Positions 26,201-38,031 of a stretch of DNA of 64,000 nt are shown here, one piece after another. A program made the translations under genes and the position numbers. The notes beneath the pieces were generated by a model that was not told where the DNA came from, did no database searches, and saw only the letters and a list, made by a program, of their open reading frames with translations. The stretch is from Microthyrium microscopicum (taxonomy: Eukaryota > Ascomycota > Dothideomycetes > Microthyriales > Microthyriaceae): contig MU004233.1 in the NCBI GenBank assembly GCA_010405405.1, positions 127,067-191,066 on the forward strand. The letters run 5' to 3'. The first letter of the stretch is position 1. Each line of letters opens with the position of its first letter.

Positions 26201-29200
26201 TTAAAGTAAGGCTACTACTTAAAAATTAATATTCTTATAGATACTAGGAGTAGAGTAATAGGAATCATCTACTCTAACTTTATTAAATAATATAAGATCC
26301 TTACTATTAATCTCTCTACTCCTTAAATTATATAATTAGCTAATAGTAAAGCTATTATAAAAGTTAATAAAGCTACTATAGTTAACGTTTATTTAGAAAG
26401 GTATATTAAATAAATCTACTACTTTATTATAAACGTTACTAGCTATAATCTTATTCTTAGTAACCTATAGATTAACCTCTATAAGGTTACTCTTAAAGAA
26501 AGAAAGAAGTAAATTCTTTTTAATTTAGACTACTACTTAATATACTACTTACTAGCTAGTTATTTAATCTTAATAGATTATAAAGGTTACTTAGTTAACT
26601 TAACTAATTTTTACTTTAAGAATATTACTATAGTTAGCGCTACTATCTTTATTAAGTTACTTAAATAAGACTAGTAATTTAGTAAAATTTAGCCTAATAA
26701 CTTTAAAGATAAGAAGAATAAGAAACCTCTAAACCTAGACCCTATATTAAAAGAAGATATTATTATTAACTTAGATAAAATCTTACTTAAGGACTTTAAA
26801 AAGTAGTAAGAGAAATATAATAAGCCTTCTCTTTTATAAGAAGTGATTCTTAAATACTTACTAAAAGAATATTATTATTATATAGACGTCTTTAATCTAA
26901 AGTTAGGTAATAAACTTATACTATATTATAGTAAATAGGATTACTTTATTAATATTATTTTAGATACTACTATTTTTAAACGCTACTATAATAGCCTAAG
27001 TTACTAAGAATTTCTTATAGTTAAATAATATATTAATTAAATACTTAGCTAAGACTAAGTTTAAGTTAGTAAATTATATTACGCTATACTAATATTATAT
27101 ATATATAAGCTAGGAGAAGGAATTTAAGTTTATATTAACTACTATAGACTTAATAAGATTATATAAAAGAATTATAACGTTTCTTTATAGCTACTAGAAA
27201 TACTTACCTATATCTATTACGTAAAATACTTCTCTAAATTTAATATTATTACTACCTTTATATATATCTATATTAAACCTAGTAATAAATATAAAACTAT
27301 ATTTCTAACTTATTATAAGTTATATAAATTTAAAGTTATACTCTTTAGCCTTACTAGAGCTCTAAGGACTTTTTAGGCTTATTTTAACTATATCCTAATT
27401 AATTACTTAAATAACTTTATTATAGGCTATATAGATAATCTATTAGTCTTTAATAATACTAAAGCTAGCTATACTACTTATATTTACTTAGTCTTAGAAG
27501 TAATAAATAAAGTAGGATTATACTTAAATATTTAGAAGTATAAATTTAATACTTAATAAGTTAAATACCTTAGCCTAATTATTACTATTAAAGGTATTAA
27601 GATAGACCTAGAGAAGATTTAAAGCATAGTTAATTAGTAATGTTTTTCTTTAGTAAAAGATATTTAAGCTTTTTTTAGCTTTGCTAATTTCTACTACTAA
27701 TTTATCTTTAAATATTTAAAGACTATAGTACTACTAATAGTACTTATAAAGAAGGACGCTATAGTAATTTTTCCTTAGGACCTTAATAGGCTAAAGGAAC
27801 GTATATTTAAGAAGTTAAAATAAGACTTTATATTTACTAAAATATTATATTACTTTAACTATATAAAAGAAATATAGCTAGAGATAGACGCCTTAGATTA
27901 AGTTTATACTATAGTTCTCTCTTAAAAAGGTAATAATAGAAAGCTTTACCTAATTATATACTTCTTAAAGAAAATAACCCTAGCTAAATATAATTATAAT
28001 ATTTATAATAAAGAGCTTCTAGCTATTATTTATATATTTAAAGAGTAGGAACTAGAGCTATTTAGCTCTATTAACTCTATTTAAGTATTCTCTAATTATT
28101 ATAACCTTTAGATATTTATAATAATAAAACGTTTCTCTTAATAATAAGCTAGATAGGCTAAGTTTCTCTCTTAGTTTTACTTTAAAATAAAGTACTACTT
28201 AAGTATAGCTAATAGAAAAGTAAATGCCTTTACCTATTAGTTATAAGATATTTTATAAAGTAATAATAATCCTTACGTCTCTTAATAGGTTTATTCTTTA
28301 CTATTTCTATACTAATTTAATATAAAGTATATAGTAAAGCTAGCTATATTGCTTATTAAACTTATCTATTTCTTAATACTATACTTAGCTATTATTATTT
28401 AGGATAAGTTAGATATTTCTAATCCTATAGGTAAGCTACTTAATCTTATAGAAGAGTCTCTTAGTAATAATAAAACGCCTAAGGGTAAGCTACTTAATCC
28501 TTTAAAAGATAATCTATTCTTAGATTTTAATAGTAACTAGTTTCTATAAGATATTATAAACGTAGTAAAGTATAACTAAATAATAATTACTATTTATTAT
28601 ACTAAAACTAACTACTAGCTCTTCTTACTTTTTAGTACTCTAGAATAAGAATAGATTAAGCTTAAGGATTACGTAGTAGCTACTAATAAGATAATTCTTT
28701 ACTATAACTAAATCTTTATTTCTTAAAGTAAGCTTTAATATTACGCTATATAGAGCGTATATAGCTATAAAGCTATAAGCTATAATAGAGTAGTAATAAC
28801 TTACTACTACTTATAAGAAGATTACTAGTAGCCTAAAATATTATAAGACGTTAAGAGCTTTATTAAAGGCTATAAATACGTATTTACTAAACTTATTTAT
28901 TAAAAGAAGTAAGGTTTCCTATATTAATTTCCTCTCTCTAAGCATATATAGTCTAATATTTCTATTAACTTTATTATCTTACTACCTTACTATTTATATT
29001 AAGGCATAATTTACTAATATATTATAGTAGTTATTAACTAATATATATAGACTTAACGTTTTATTCTACTACTAAACCTATTTATAGACTTAATAGTACT
29101 AGCCTTTATTAACTATATATAGAAGCTTATTAGCTAGCTATTAATAATTCTTTTAAATTATAGTAGTTAATTTACTTTTATATTTTAGAAGCGCTTATAT

Positions 29201-30358
29201 AAACGCGTAGGTATAATACTCTATCTTAGTATAGTATTTTACTCTAAAACTAATAGTATAATAGAAATCTTAGTTACTATACTTAAGTAATTCTTACGCA
29301 CGTTTATTAACTAGAATTAAGATAACTAAGTAGCTCTTTTGCCCTTTACTAAATTTGTAGTTAATTCTACTATAAACATTATTATAGAAGTTATACCTTT
29401 TAAAGCTTAAAATAGATTTAATTCTTAATTAAGCCTTAAGTCCTTATATTATTTTTTAAAACCTATAAATATCTTTATAGCTATTAATAAGGAAGCTATT
29501 AATATAGATATAATATAAAAGAATTACGTTAAGATATATAATTATTTAATAAAGTAATTAATTTAGATATAAGCTTAGTAGGTAGAATATACTAATCGCT
29601 ACTATTATATAGCTCTAGACTTATTACTAGGCAATTAGGTTTGCTTAGATATATAGAACTACTTTACTTTACGTTTCTTAAAGACTCTAGATAATAAGAA
29701 TATAGGCCTTTTCTATATAATTAAGAAGATTAATACTATTACCTATAAACTTAATCTTCTATCTTCTATAAAGATATATAATATTTTCTATACCTAGGTT
29801 TTTTACTATATTATAGACGACGCTAAGCTACTTAAGTATACTAATCTACTACTAGTAGTTATTAAAGAAACTATAGATAATAATAAATAGTTTATTAATA
29901 CTATTATTAATAGTTACTTTATTAGTTAATATAAGAAGCTATAATATAAGATTAAGTATACTAGTTATAATAAAGTAGAATAGTATAATTAGATAGCTAT
30001 TAAGAATATACTAAAGCTTATTACTAAGTTTTACGCTTAGTATCTTAGTAAGCTAAGCCTATATTCTACCTAGATACTACTAATACTAGAGCCTACTAGC
30101 AATAGTATTAATTATAACTCTAATAGCGTTCTTACTAATTAGGAGGCGTAAATAATTATATTACTAATTCCTCTATATTAATAGAATTACTAACTACTAA
30201 ACTACTAGGACTTAAGAACTAGAGTATTCTAAAAATATTTTAGAGTTTATTAATGCTTCTTAATAGTTACCTTAGTAAGCTAGAAGTTAAAATACTCTAA
30301 ACGACTAATAATTAGTATTGTACTATAAAAAGATTAAAATATCATTTATTACTAAAAG

Positions 30359-30425
30359 TTTATTAGACTAGACTAGACTAAACTAGACTAGACTAAACTA
30401 AACTAGATTAAAATAGAATAGATTA
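30359..30425. repeat. Short tandem repeat, about 5-bp unit
   Basis: A run of GACTA/AACTA units (ACTAGACTAGACTAAACTAG-like) just inside the 3' end of the LTR element. Confidence 0.6.
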
Positions 30426-30484
30426 GAAAAGTAGATATAATTAATAGTCTATAGCCTAGAGAGCTATACTAAAGAAAAGGGTTA

Positions 30485-30711
30485 TATAATAATTCTTCTT
30501 TATAGGCTTTATAGCAGTGTTATAAGAGAGATCTTATTATAAGATTACGTACTAGACCTAAGAGGATTAGCGCGCCTAAGGATCTACAAAACAGACTTAC
30601 TTCTCTCATAGATCTATAGCTCTTCTAGATCTTCTTCTCTCTTTCTCTTATTTATAGATTCTAGAATACAATCTAATTATCTACTCGCTCTAAGTTTCGT
30701 AGCTCATTACA
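30485..30711 (+). repeat. 3' LTR
   Basis: 227 bp partner of 23060-23286; ends TCATTACA and is followed by the target repeat ATTAT (30712-30716), which also precedes the 5' LTR (23055-23059). Confidence 0.85.
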
Positions 30712-30719
30712 ATTATTAT

Positions 30720-31560
30720 AAAAGTCTAATAAACGTAGAAAAGGTACTATAGAAAAAGGTCCTAGTAGAAGTATTATAAAAGATAAAGCCTAAGAAGTAT
30801 TAAGCTAAGTAGCTAAAGGAACTCTAATAATAGTAAGAGGAGCTAGAAGGATTATAATAAGACTAGTAAGAATCTAACTAATTATAGTATACTATTTTAT
30901 AGAAAGCTTATTCTAAAGCTTAAATAACTTAATAAATAAAGTAGATTTATTAATCTTATTACTATTATTATCTAGATTATTATTAAGAATAATAGGAACC
31001 TTATTATTATTCTTAATAAGGGCATTATTACTATATTCTTAGTAGTCTATAATAGCTAATAGTTTACTAAGCTGCTTAAGACTAAGCTTAAAAGTATTAA
31101 AAATAATACCCTCTAGATTAGTAAAAGATTCTATTTCTTAATACTCTATAAGGGTATTATAAAGTTTACTAAGATTAAGGTCTTATTTAATAGTTATTAG
31201 TATATATATAATAGTTAATTAATATTAAAAGTACTTACTATAATAGTATAAGTATTAAAATTACTTACTTAATTATTATTATTATTATTAACGTCTATCC
31301 TATTACTATTCCTACTAATATTACTACTATTATTAGATTTATTATTATTATTAGAGTTATTAGAGTTTTTATTATTACTACTATCTTTATTATTACTATT
31401 TTTATAATAATGCTTTAAAAGGCGATACTCTAACTCTAATAATCTACCTATAGTAGTCTACTATACTACTTCTTTTTACTAACGCTTAGCTACCTTAGTT
31501 AGCTTACTAAAGCTATGAATTATTTTTAGTTAAGCTATAACTACTTAGAAGTACAATATA
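30720..31560. pseudogene. Possible DNA-transposon (pogo/Fot1-like) relic, very degraded
   Basis: Between about 31270 and 31560 the minus strand carries an Asn-rich tract next to a charged helical stretch. The + strand at 30750-30880 carries another Lys/Glu/Leu-rich helical stretch. Both resemble the charged C-terminal regions of fungal pogo/Fot1 DDE transposases. Stops are too frequent to follow a frame. The TA flanks of the island fit the same superfamily. This is a lead, not an identification. Confidence 0.22.
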
Positions 31561-33959
31561 GATAGTAGAACTAAATATAAAGTTAAGCGTAGTAAAATTA
31601 TAATAAATTAAAAGAATTAAATAATAGAGAATAGGAAGAGAAAGAGAAAGATAAAGAGAAAGAGGAAGAGGAAAATAAAGAAATAGACGATAGAACGTTA
31701 TTTAAAAAAATAAGGTTAAATATTTCTAGGTAGACTACCTAGTAAATAAAGGCAGAAGCAAATAACTAGACATTAAGGTATTAATAACCTCTTATAGCTA
31801 CCTACATATAGTTTTCTAGGTAGTTTAATCTAAATAGAACCTTAAAACTACTTAGTAATTATTTAGGTTATTTAGTATTGTAAATTAGTAAAATCCTATA
31901 TTATTTACTATAGTAATAGTAACTTTAAGATTAGAATTTTAGGAGTTTAGAATAATAGATATAGGAACTAGACTAGAAGGTATAATATAGACTATAACGT
32001 ATTATATAGGGTAAAGACTTAGAGAAATTCCTATCTAATATCTTCTTATATACTTATAAATATTAGATATAAATATAGTTAATTAATTTACTTTATTAAT
32101 ATACTATAAACAAATAATAGATATTATTATAAAGCGCTCTATTTACTACTTTATCTTCTTTACTAGCATTCTCTCTATCCTTATTAAGTAGCCTACTAAG
32201 TAAAGTAGTTAACTTAGCTTATCTAAACTATATTAAACTTAGACTTAATTAGTTTTTTAATCTACTACCTAATAATAAATATAATAATAGAGCTAGCTAT
32301 TAGCTAGATGCCTATAAAAAGCAAGTTAGTAGTAATTAACCGCCTAGATAATATATAAGTAGAGTAATAAGTAAATAAACTATTACTATAAGAATATTAA
32401 ATAATAATTAAAATAGTTAAAGAATTAGACTTATATATTAGTTAGGCTATACGTAAATTAATAAAAGGTCTTAGACTTATTATTAAGCTATACCTAAGCT
32501 TATAAGTAATAATAAGTATTTAATTTATTTAAGTAACTTAGAAATATATTCTATAGTCCTCTATAAAAGTATAATATCTTTTTAGATATAGATCTTACTA
32601 TAAGTACCTAAACGCTACTATTAGCCTATAGTATTACCTATAATTTAAGAAAGTAGAGGATAAGTAGGCTAATAATATTAACTAAGTAATAAAGAATCTA
32701 GAGAATCTATAATACTATTAGATTTAATTACTAATAGTAAGGCTTTATCTACCTTAAATAGAGATAAATATTCTAAGTTTAATAGAAGCCTATAAGCTAA
32801 AGCTTATAAGTATATATTTAAAAAGATTTATTAAAGGTTTATACCTATAAATATATATCTACTCTTTAATCTCTAACTACTTAATCTTATTAATATACCT
32901 AACTATAGTATATAGCTAAATATAAATACTTATAAGTAGAAGAAGCTAAAGTCTAGACGTAATATTATAGAGTAAGAATATATTAGTAATAACTAAGTAT
33001 AAAATTATATTATAAATAGTAATAAATAATATATAAGGTTAAGAATATAAAAGCTATTAATAATAAAAATATTATATAATAGTTATAATAATAAGATATT
33101 AAGATATAGCTAATATAAGAATAAAAATACTACTCTATACTAACTTAAGGAAGTATTACTACTAGTACTAGTAGCCTAACTAGTAGAACTACTTTTAATC
33201 TAACTAGTAGGTTTACTATTACTATCTAAATAATTATTAATTATAGTTTATTCTAAGGTAAATTTTACTACCTTTACCTTTTTTAAAGGATTCTTTTTAA
33301 TAGAGCTATAGTTCTAAAACGTATGTACAAAATACTTTAATACTATATTATAAATTAGTACTATACTTAAATAACTTTAAAATTAAGTAACTATCTAATA
33401 TATTATTACTAATCTAAAGTATAACGTAATACTATAAAATATAGTAATATATTAGATATAATATAAAAAAAATAAGCTTACTAATAAACTTAAAGTTATT
33501 AGTAAGAATAATACTATTATAGAAAACTAGTAAAAATTTATAAGCTATATAATTATTATTAGTAAGCAAGTTAGTAATAATATACTTATTCTTTTTTTAG
33601 ATATATATATCTACTTATGTACTAAGATTTACGTATATTTCTATAATTATAATTAGTTAAATTTAAATTATAAGTTTAAAATAAAAGTAAATTAAAATAA
33701 AATAAAATATAATACTAGTTATAAAGAATTTACCTTTTTTAAAGGCTAGCTTAGTCTAAGTCTTTTTAGTATCTAAACCTTTTCTTATATACTTTTAAGT
33801 AGTAAGAAAGTTTATAAGTAAATAAATTAGTTAAAGAGTTTTTCTCTAACTATCTAAACTTACCTTATTAAGAAGCAAATATCTAGAGTTAGCTATTAAA
33901 GACTAAATATAAGCCTATTTATCTAGTTAATTTTTATTTAAATATACGTATTTTTAATC

Positions 33960-34110
33960 TAATCTAGTTAATAAAAATAAATTAAATTAAATTAATTAAA
34001 TTACTATAAATTAAAGTAATCTAAATTAAATTACTCTAAATTAAAGTAATCTAAATTAAATTACTCTAAATTAAAGTAATTTAAATTAAAGTAATTTAAT
34101 TAATTTGGAA
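33960..34110. repeat. Tandem repeat, about 30-bp unit
   Basis: CTAAATTAAATTACTCTAAA followed by TTAAAGTAAT is repeated about three times, with partial units on both sides. The unit contains its own inverted symmetry (TTACTCTAAATTAAAGTAA), so it could fold back. Confidence 0.7.
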
Positions 34111-35084
34111 AAAGTATAAATAAGAGTATATTTAAGTAATATATATTAATATATAATTAAATAATAGAGAAGTAAAACTAATAAGTTATAAAATAAAAGT
34201 ATAGTAATAAATAAAGTAGAAAGTATAATAATAAATAAAGTAGAAAGAAGAAAATATATTAAGTTAGAATATAAGCTATAACTTACTTTAAAGAATATAA
34301 GTAACTCTTACTTTAACTACTTTATAGCGTCTATAAAAATAATATAACTAATAATAAACTAATTATCTTCTTCTAATATTTCTAGCGTAAGATATACTAC
34401 TTAAATAACTATAAGAAACTAAAACTAAGAATAGAAATAAAATATTTCTTATATATACTTCTTATATAATTACGCTAAAGCTATATCTTTAGCTTTAGCT
34501 ACTACTATAATTATAAGATTTATAATAATATCTAATAGCTACTTAGTAGTTAGAGTAAACTTCTTTTTATACTTCTTATAAAAAGTTACTTTACTATTAT
34601 ATATATTTTATAAATAGTTAAGAGGCTATATTATATTATATTAGATATAAGTATATATAATATATATATACTATTATATAATTAGAGGTTAAGATTAGCT
34701 ATTTTAGATACTACCTATATTTAACTAATTTATTATTAAATTTTAGCTATTTTAGGCACTACCTAGAGTTATAAAAGTTAATAATTAATTTATAAATATT
34801 ACTATAAGAGAAGAAAGAAGCTAAAGAAGAGAATAAAGAAATAGATATAAAATATAAAAATAAGTAAAATTTTTATAATAAAATGTTACGTATTAAATTT
34901 TACTATTAGCCTAGAAGAAGAAGAAAAGAATTAAATTAAAATTAGCTTATAAAGTCTATTATAAAGTTTTATTTTATATTATATTATCTCTATACTATAT
35001 TAAGATCTCTATATTAAATCTATATAACTATTAGCTAGTTCTTATACTAAGATTACTAGCGTATACTAAGGTACTAATTTTATA

Positions 35085-35145
35085 CTATTCTTATACTATT
35101 AACTTATAAATATACTATTCTTATACTATTAACTTTTCTATATAT
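35085..35145. repeat. Short tandem duplication near the right end of the island
   Basis: TATACTATTCTTATACTATT plus AACTT occurs twice in succession. It could be a subterminal repeat of the outer element or simple low complexity. Confidence 0.5.
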
Positions 35146-35305
35146 ATATTAATTTTTATATATATTTAAAATTATACTATATATATTTCTATACTATTTA
35201 AACATAGTATTAAAAAATATATATATTAAAAATTACACGTATATATTCTTACATCATCTTTACACTATTTAAGCGCCTTACACGGAGTCCACACCGTGTC
35301 TAAAA

Positions 35306-35319
35306 ACCCAGGGTTCCGC
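35306..35319 (-). repeat. Right terminal inverted repeat of the AT island
   Basis: ACCCAGGGTTCCGC followed by TA; reverse complement of 17012-17025 with one mismatch. A GC-richer subterminal stretch (35275-35300, containing CACGGAGTCCACACCGTG) lies just inside. Confidence 0.6.
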
Positions 35320-35573
35320 TAAGGCAGCTGAAGAGCAGGTTCTTCCGCTCAGCCACTCTCACGATATGCTGCGCCCCGCAAGACGAGATATCAATTCGCA
35401 AAGGCTTTTTTTCTTTGCTTGTCTACTCATCATCAGTAAAAACCAAGTCGTCCGACAGGACCTTCAATCTACCATTGATATCCAAGGAGCTAGGATCGTT
35501 CAGCATCATCACTTTTCGAACGACTCGCAAATTAGTAATTAGAGAGAATCGACAACTGCTATCTCAACCATCG

Positions 35574-37783
35574 ATGTCCTCTTCAGCCCCCATCCAGGCT
35601 CAGGAGGTGACGCCTGTTGAACATCTGGATGCCGCTTCGGATCAAAACGAATTTGTTCTTGCCCGCCCTGCTGCAACGGGTAGAGATGAAAGCAACGGCG
35701 AAAATCGCGGCTTCAATGGCTGGCCACGCACCCAAAACCAAAAACGGAACGGTGTTGATGCCTCAATTTGCGACATTTGGAAGAAGTCCAACTTTCAAGA
35801 GGCCATGAGTATATTGCCTGCACCGACTATACTTCTAGAACACACTAGTCTGGCGAAACTCGGCAATTGCTGCGACTTTTGTGCATATCTTAACGGCATA
35901 GTCTCTACGCCAAAGACTGACCAGCCAGATCCAGAACTGATGAAGCCTGAGTACTATATGCTCATACAGTCCACTATCGATTGCACCATTCTCGGCCGCA
36001 TCGTGTGTATGATGGATACCGCGAGCAGTTCGGTTACATTGATTCTACAAGGCACTGATGTGACAAGTGGCAAACGCAAAGCTCATGCTCCAACATCATT
36101 CAATCATGCGGATCTGCATTTAGCGAAATACTGGATGGTAACTTGCTCGAAATCCCAGAGCCAGTGGAACCCGCCTTTTCGGACACTACCTGAGAACCTG
36201 CGGTTTGTAGATTGTGTGACAAGCTCAATCGTTTTAGCACAACTGGCTTTGTCAAAGAGATATCTCTGCCTATCATATGTATGGGGTCGCTCTCACGCAA
36301 CTGACGAAGTAGACACGAACGGCCTTCTACCAGCAACACTACCAAACGTCATTAGAGATGCTATGGACGTTACTCAGGCCCTGGGATACCGATATCTCTG
36401 GGTGGATAGATACTGTATAAAACAGGACGATGAGGACAAGCACTCACAAATTAGGCTCATGGGCGCCATATATGAATGTGCAGAGCTCACGATAGTCGCT
36501 GCACATGGATCCAGTGCAGCTGATGGTAAGTCCTGCATTCTTAGTCAATGGTCTTACACACTTGCACCATAAATCTCGAAAATACTGTTCGATGGAATTT
36601 GGACAGGCTACCCTTGAGAGATTGAATAGACAGTCGTTGCTATAAGGAGAATTCTCTCATGAATGCAGGCTAATAAAAAGCAGGTCTCACCGGCGTTTTC
36701 GGGCAAAGGACAGAAATAGACGAGTTTCTACTCTCGAGCTTGCAGGTGAGAGTCATACTACGGCCCAGCAACCCGGCCTCTATCATCAATAATAGTGTAT
36801 GGTCCAGACGTGGCTGGACCTTTCAAGAAGCCCTTCTCTCTCGCAGAAGGCTTGTCTTTACCAAACATTCCATGTATTGGCAGTGTTGTTGTTTTATGGC
36901 AGTCGAGCCTGAACAGTCCAACGCGGATTCGAACATGGCCCTGACCTTTCCAATGGATCAAGTTGGCAGTGCACCTCTTGAAATCCTGAAACGTATAGAA
37001 GAATACTCCACACGACAACTCTCTCTGCAGGCCGATGCACTCAATGCAATGAGAGGAATATTCAGCGCCTTTACGAAGATGAATCCAGCTGTGTTGTCTC
37101 TTTACGGCATCCCATTTTGGCCCACGCCTCGCTATTCTACGAAAAACCGTTTCATGGCAGGTCTACATTGGAAGATGTTCTCACCTGGAAAACATCGACC
37201 TGAATTCCCATCTTGGTCCTGGCTCAGTCAGCAGGGAGCTGTCCATTTCGACAGAGATGTCCATTTTCCGCTGTTTTTGTCTATCGAGATCAAATTTACA
37301 CAGCCCAACGGACGTAAACTTGCATTGTCCGATATCTACGATAAGTTGGCAAAATCTCAAATATATGAGCGAGATGTTAGAAGCACATTGACTGTAAAAT
37401 GCTGGACTTTACCAGTAAAATCCATTCATTCGCCAAACTGGGATTCCTCCACGGAGATCTTAATCGTCTACCAAATAGCCGGCGAGGAAGTGCGGACTTC
37501 CGCTTGGCTGGACGCTGGACGCGCACGGTACGAAGAATATACGTCTGCTGCTCAAGCAGGAGAAATACAGGCACTATTGTGTGGTATCACGCCATTTGCA
37601 CATACGATTTTGGCAAAGAAGGCCGGGAACTCGTGGGGAAGAATTGGCATTGTTTCTCTGATGTCTTGGTCAAGCATTTCCAAAGTGCCATATGACGAGC
37701 GCATAAAGTCTGCCGTGGAGCCGCATCTACGCCGTCTGATAACGGACAAGGCATGCGTACGACAAACCCTTACTTTAATCTAG
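35574..37783 (+). CDS. HET-domain (heterokaryon incompatibility) protein
   Basis: Two exons (35574..36525 and 36684..37783) give 683 aa. The frame is open above 35574, but this is the first ATG. The HET domain spans about residues 235-400. It has YLCLSYVWG, then LPNVIRDAMDVTQALGYRYL, WVDRYCIKQDDEDKHSQI, and IYECAELTIVAAHG before the 158-bp intron. After the intron come VWSRRGWTFQEALLSRR and FTKHSMYWQC, the standard downstream block. HET domains trigger cell death when unlike partners meet after hyphal fusion and resemble TIR domains structurally. No NACHT or ankyrin/WD partner region is fused to it. It begins about 250 bp from the RIP island yet is not AT-shifted. A MITE lies 7 bp after the stop codon. 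Confidence 0.88.
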
Positions 37784-37790
37784 ACTTCCC

Positions 37791-38001
37791 AACGGCATGG
37801 CAAAATAAATGGCGTACTCCCATCAACTCTGATGGCACCCAGATGCTACGCTTGGTGATCAAGTACTTTGTTTGCTATAATCGGCGTTTAGGCTGGGGAT
37901 CTTTATTAGATACGATAGGAATTAAAGCACCTTTTGGTTAGCAGCGCTGGTGGTAGCCATCAGAGTAGATGGGAGTACGCCATTTATTTTGCCATGCCGT
38001 T
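37791..38001. mobile_element. MITE copy B, hAT-like, perfect 8-bp target duplication
   Basis: 211 bp. The terminal inverted repeats AACGGCATGGCAAAATAAAT and its complement at the right end match over about 35 bp. GACTTCCC flanks both sides (37783-37790 and 38002-38009). It is the best-preserved copy. The interior (ATTAAAGCACCTTTTGGTTA, TAGCCATCAGAG) is shared with copy C. It lies between the convergent stops of the HET gene and the ATPase gene, so it is probably in both 3' UTRs. Confidence 0.88.
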
Positions 38002-38031
38002 GACTTCCCGAGGATTTCTAAAATACATGCA

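Larger units (their letters stand above)
23060..30711 (+). mobile_element. Dead Ty3/gypsy LTR retrotransposon (probable chromovirus), nested in the AT island
   Basis: 7652 bp, bounded by two 227-bp LTRs in direct orientation and by the 5-bp target repeat ATTAT on each side. The LTR ends are of the TG...CA kind. Family-typical parts can be placed in order: gag with a zinc-knuckle remnant near 25.66 kb, an aspartic-protease remnant near 26.24 kb, a reverse-transcriptase active-site remnant near 27.43 kb, an RNase H remnant near 27.89 kb, then integrase. A possible chromodomain remnant lies at about 29.9-30.1 kb, just before the 3' LTR. That order and the RT signature indicate Ty3/gypsy. It is thoroughly broken by RIP, with a very large number of breaks and no intact frame. 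LTR divergence (about one site in eight, nearly all transitions) cannot be used as a clock because RIP dominates. Confidence 0.85.
17012..35319. mobile_element. RIP-mutated AT island, candidate TIR-bounded DNA element with nested insertions
   Basis: For 18.3 kb the sequence is overwhelmingly A+T. CA and TG dinucleotides are almost absent, TA is hugely enriched, and no frame above 60 codons survives. This is the classic product of repeat-induced point mutation in ascomycetes. The left edge starts GCGGAACCCTAGGT and the right edge ends ACCCAGGGTTCCGC, inverted repeats matching at 13 of 14 positions. Both are flanked outside by TA (17010-17011 and 35320-35321), as in Tc1/mariner/pogo-type elements. 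Subtracting the LTR element and its target repeat leaves about 10.65 kb, too long for a simple pogo/Fot1 element, so further nested pieces or a non-transposon origin are possible. The outer-element identity is inference; the RIP reading is secure. Confidence 0.75.

Noticed and set aside
30359-30425. CRISPR-like array (GACTA repeats)
   Set aside because: The units are about 5 bp with no spacers; this is a microsatellite in eukaryotic DNA.
17012-35319. The island as a centromere or a Starship-type cargo element
   Set aside because: No intact cargo genes, no tyrosine-recombinase gene at an end, and the LTR element plus inverted ends explain the block as RIP-mutated transposons. An 18-kb block alone is no evidence for a centromere.
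35322-35372. tRNA A-box-like GTGGCTGAGCGG on the minus strand beside the right end of the island
   Set aside because: No downstream B box or cloverleaf, even when the sequence beyond the left end of the island is considered as the other half.
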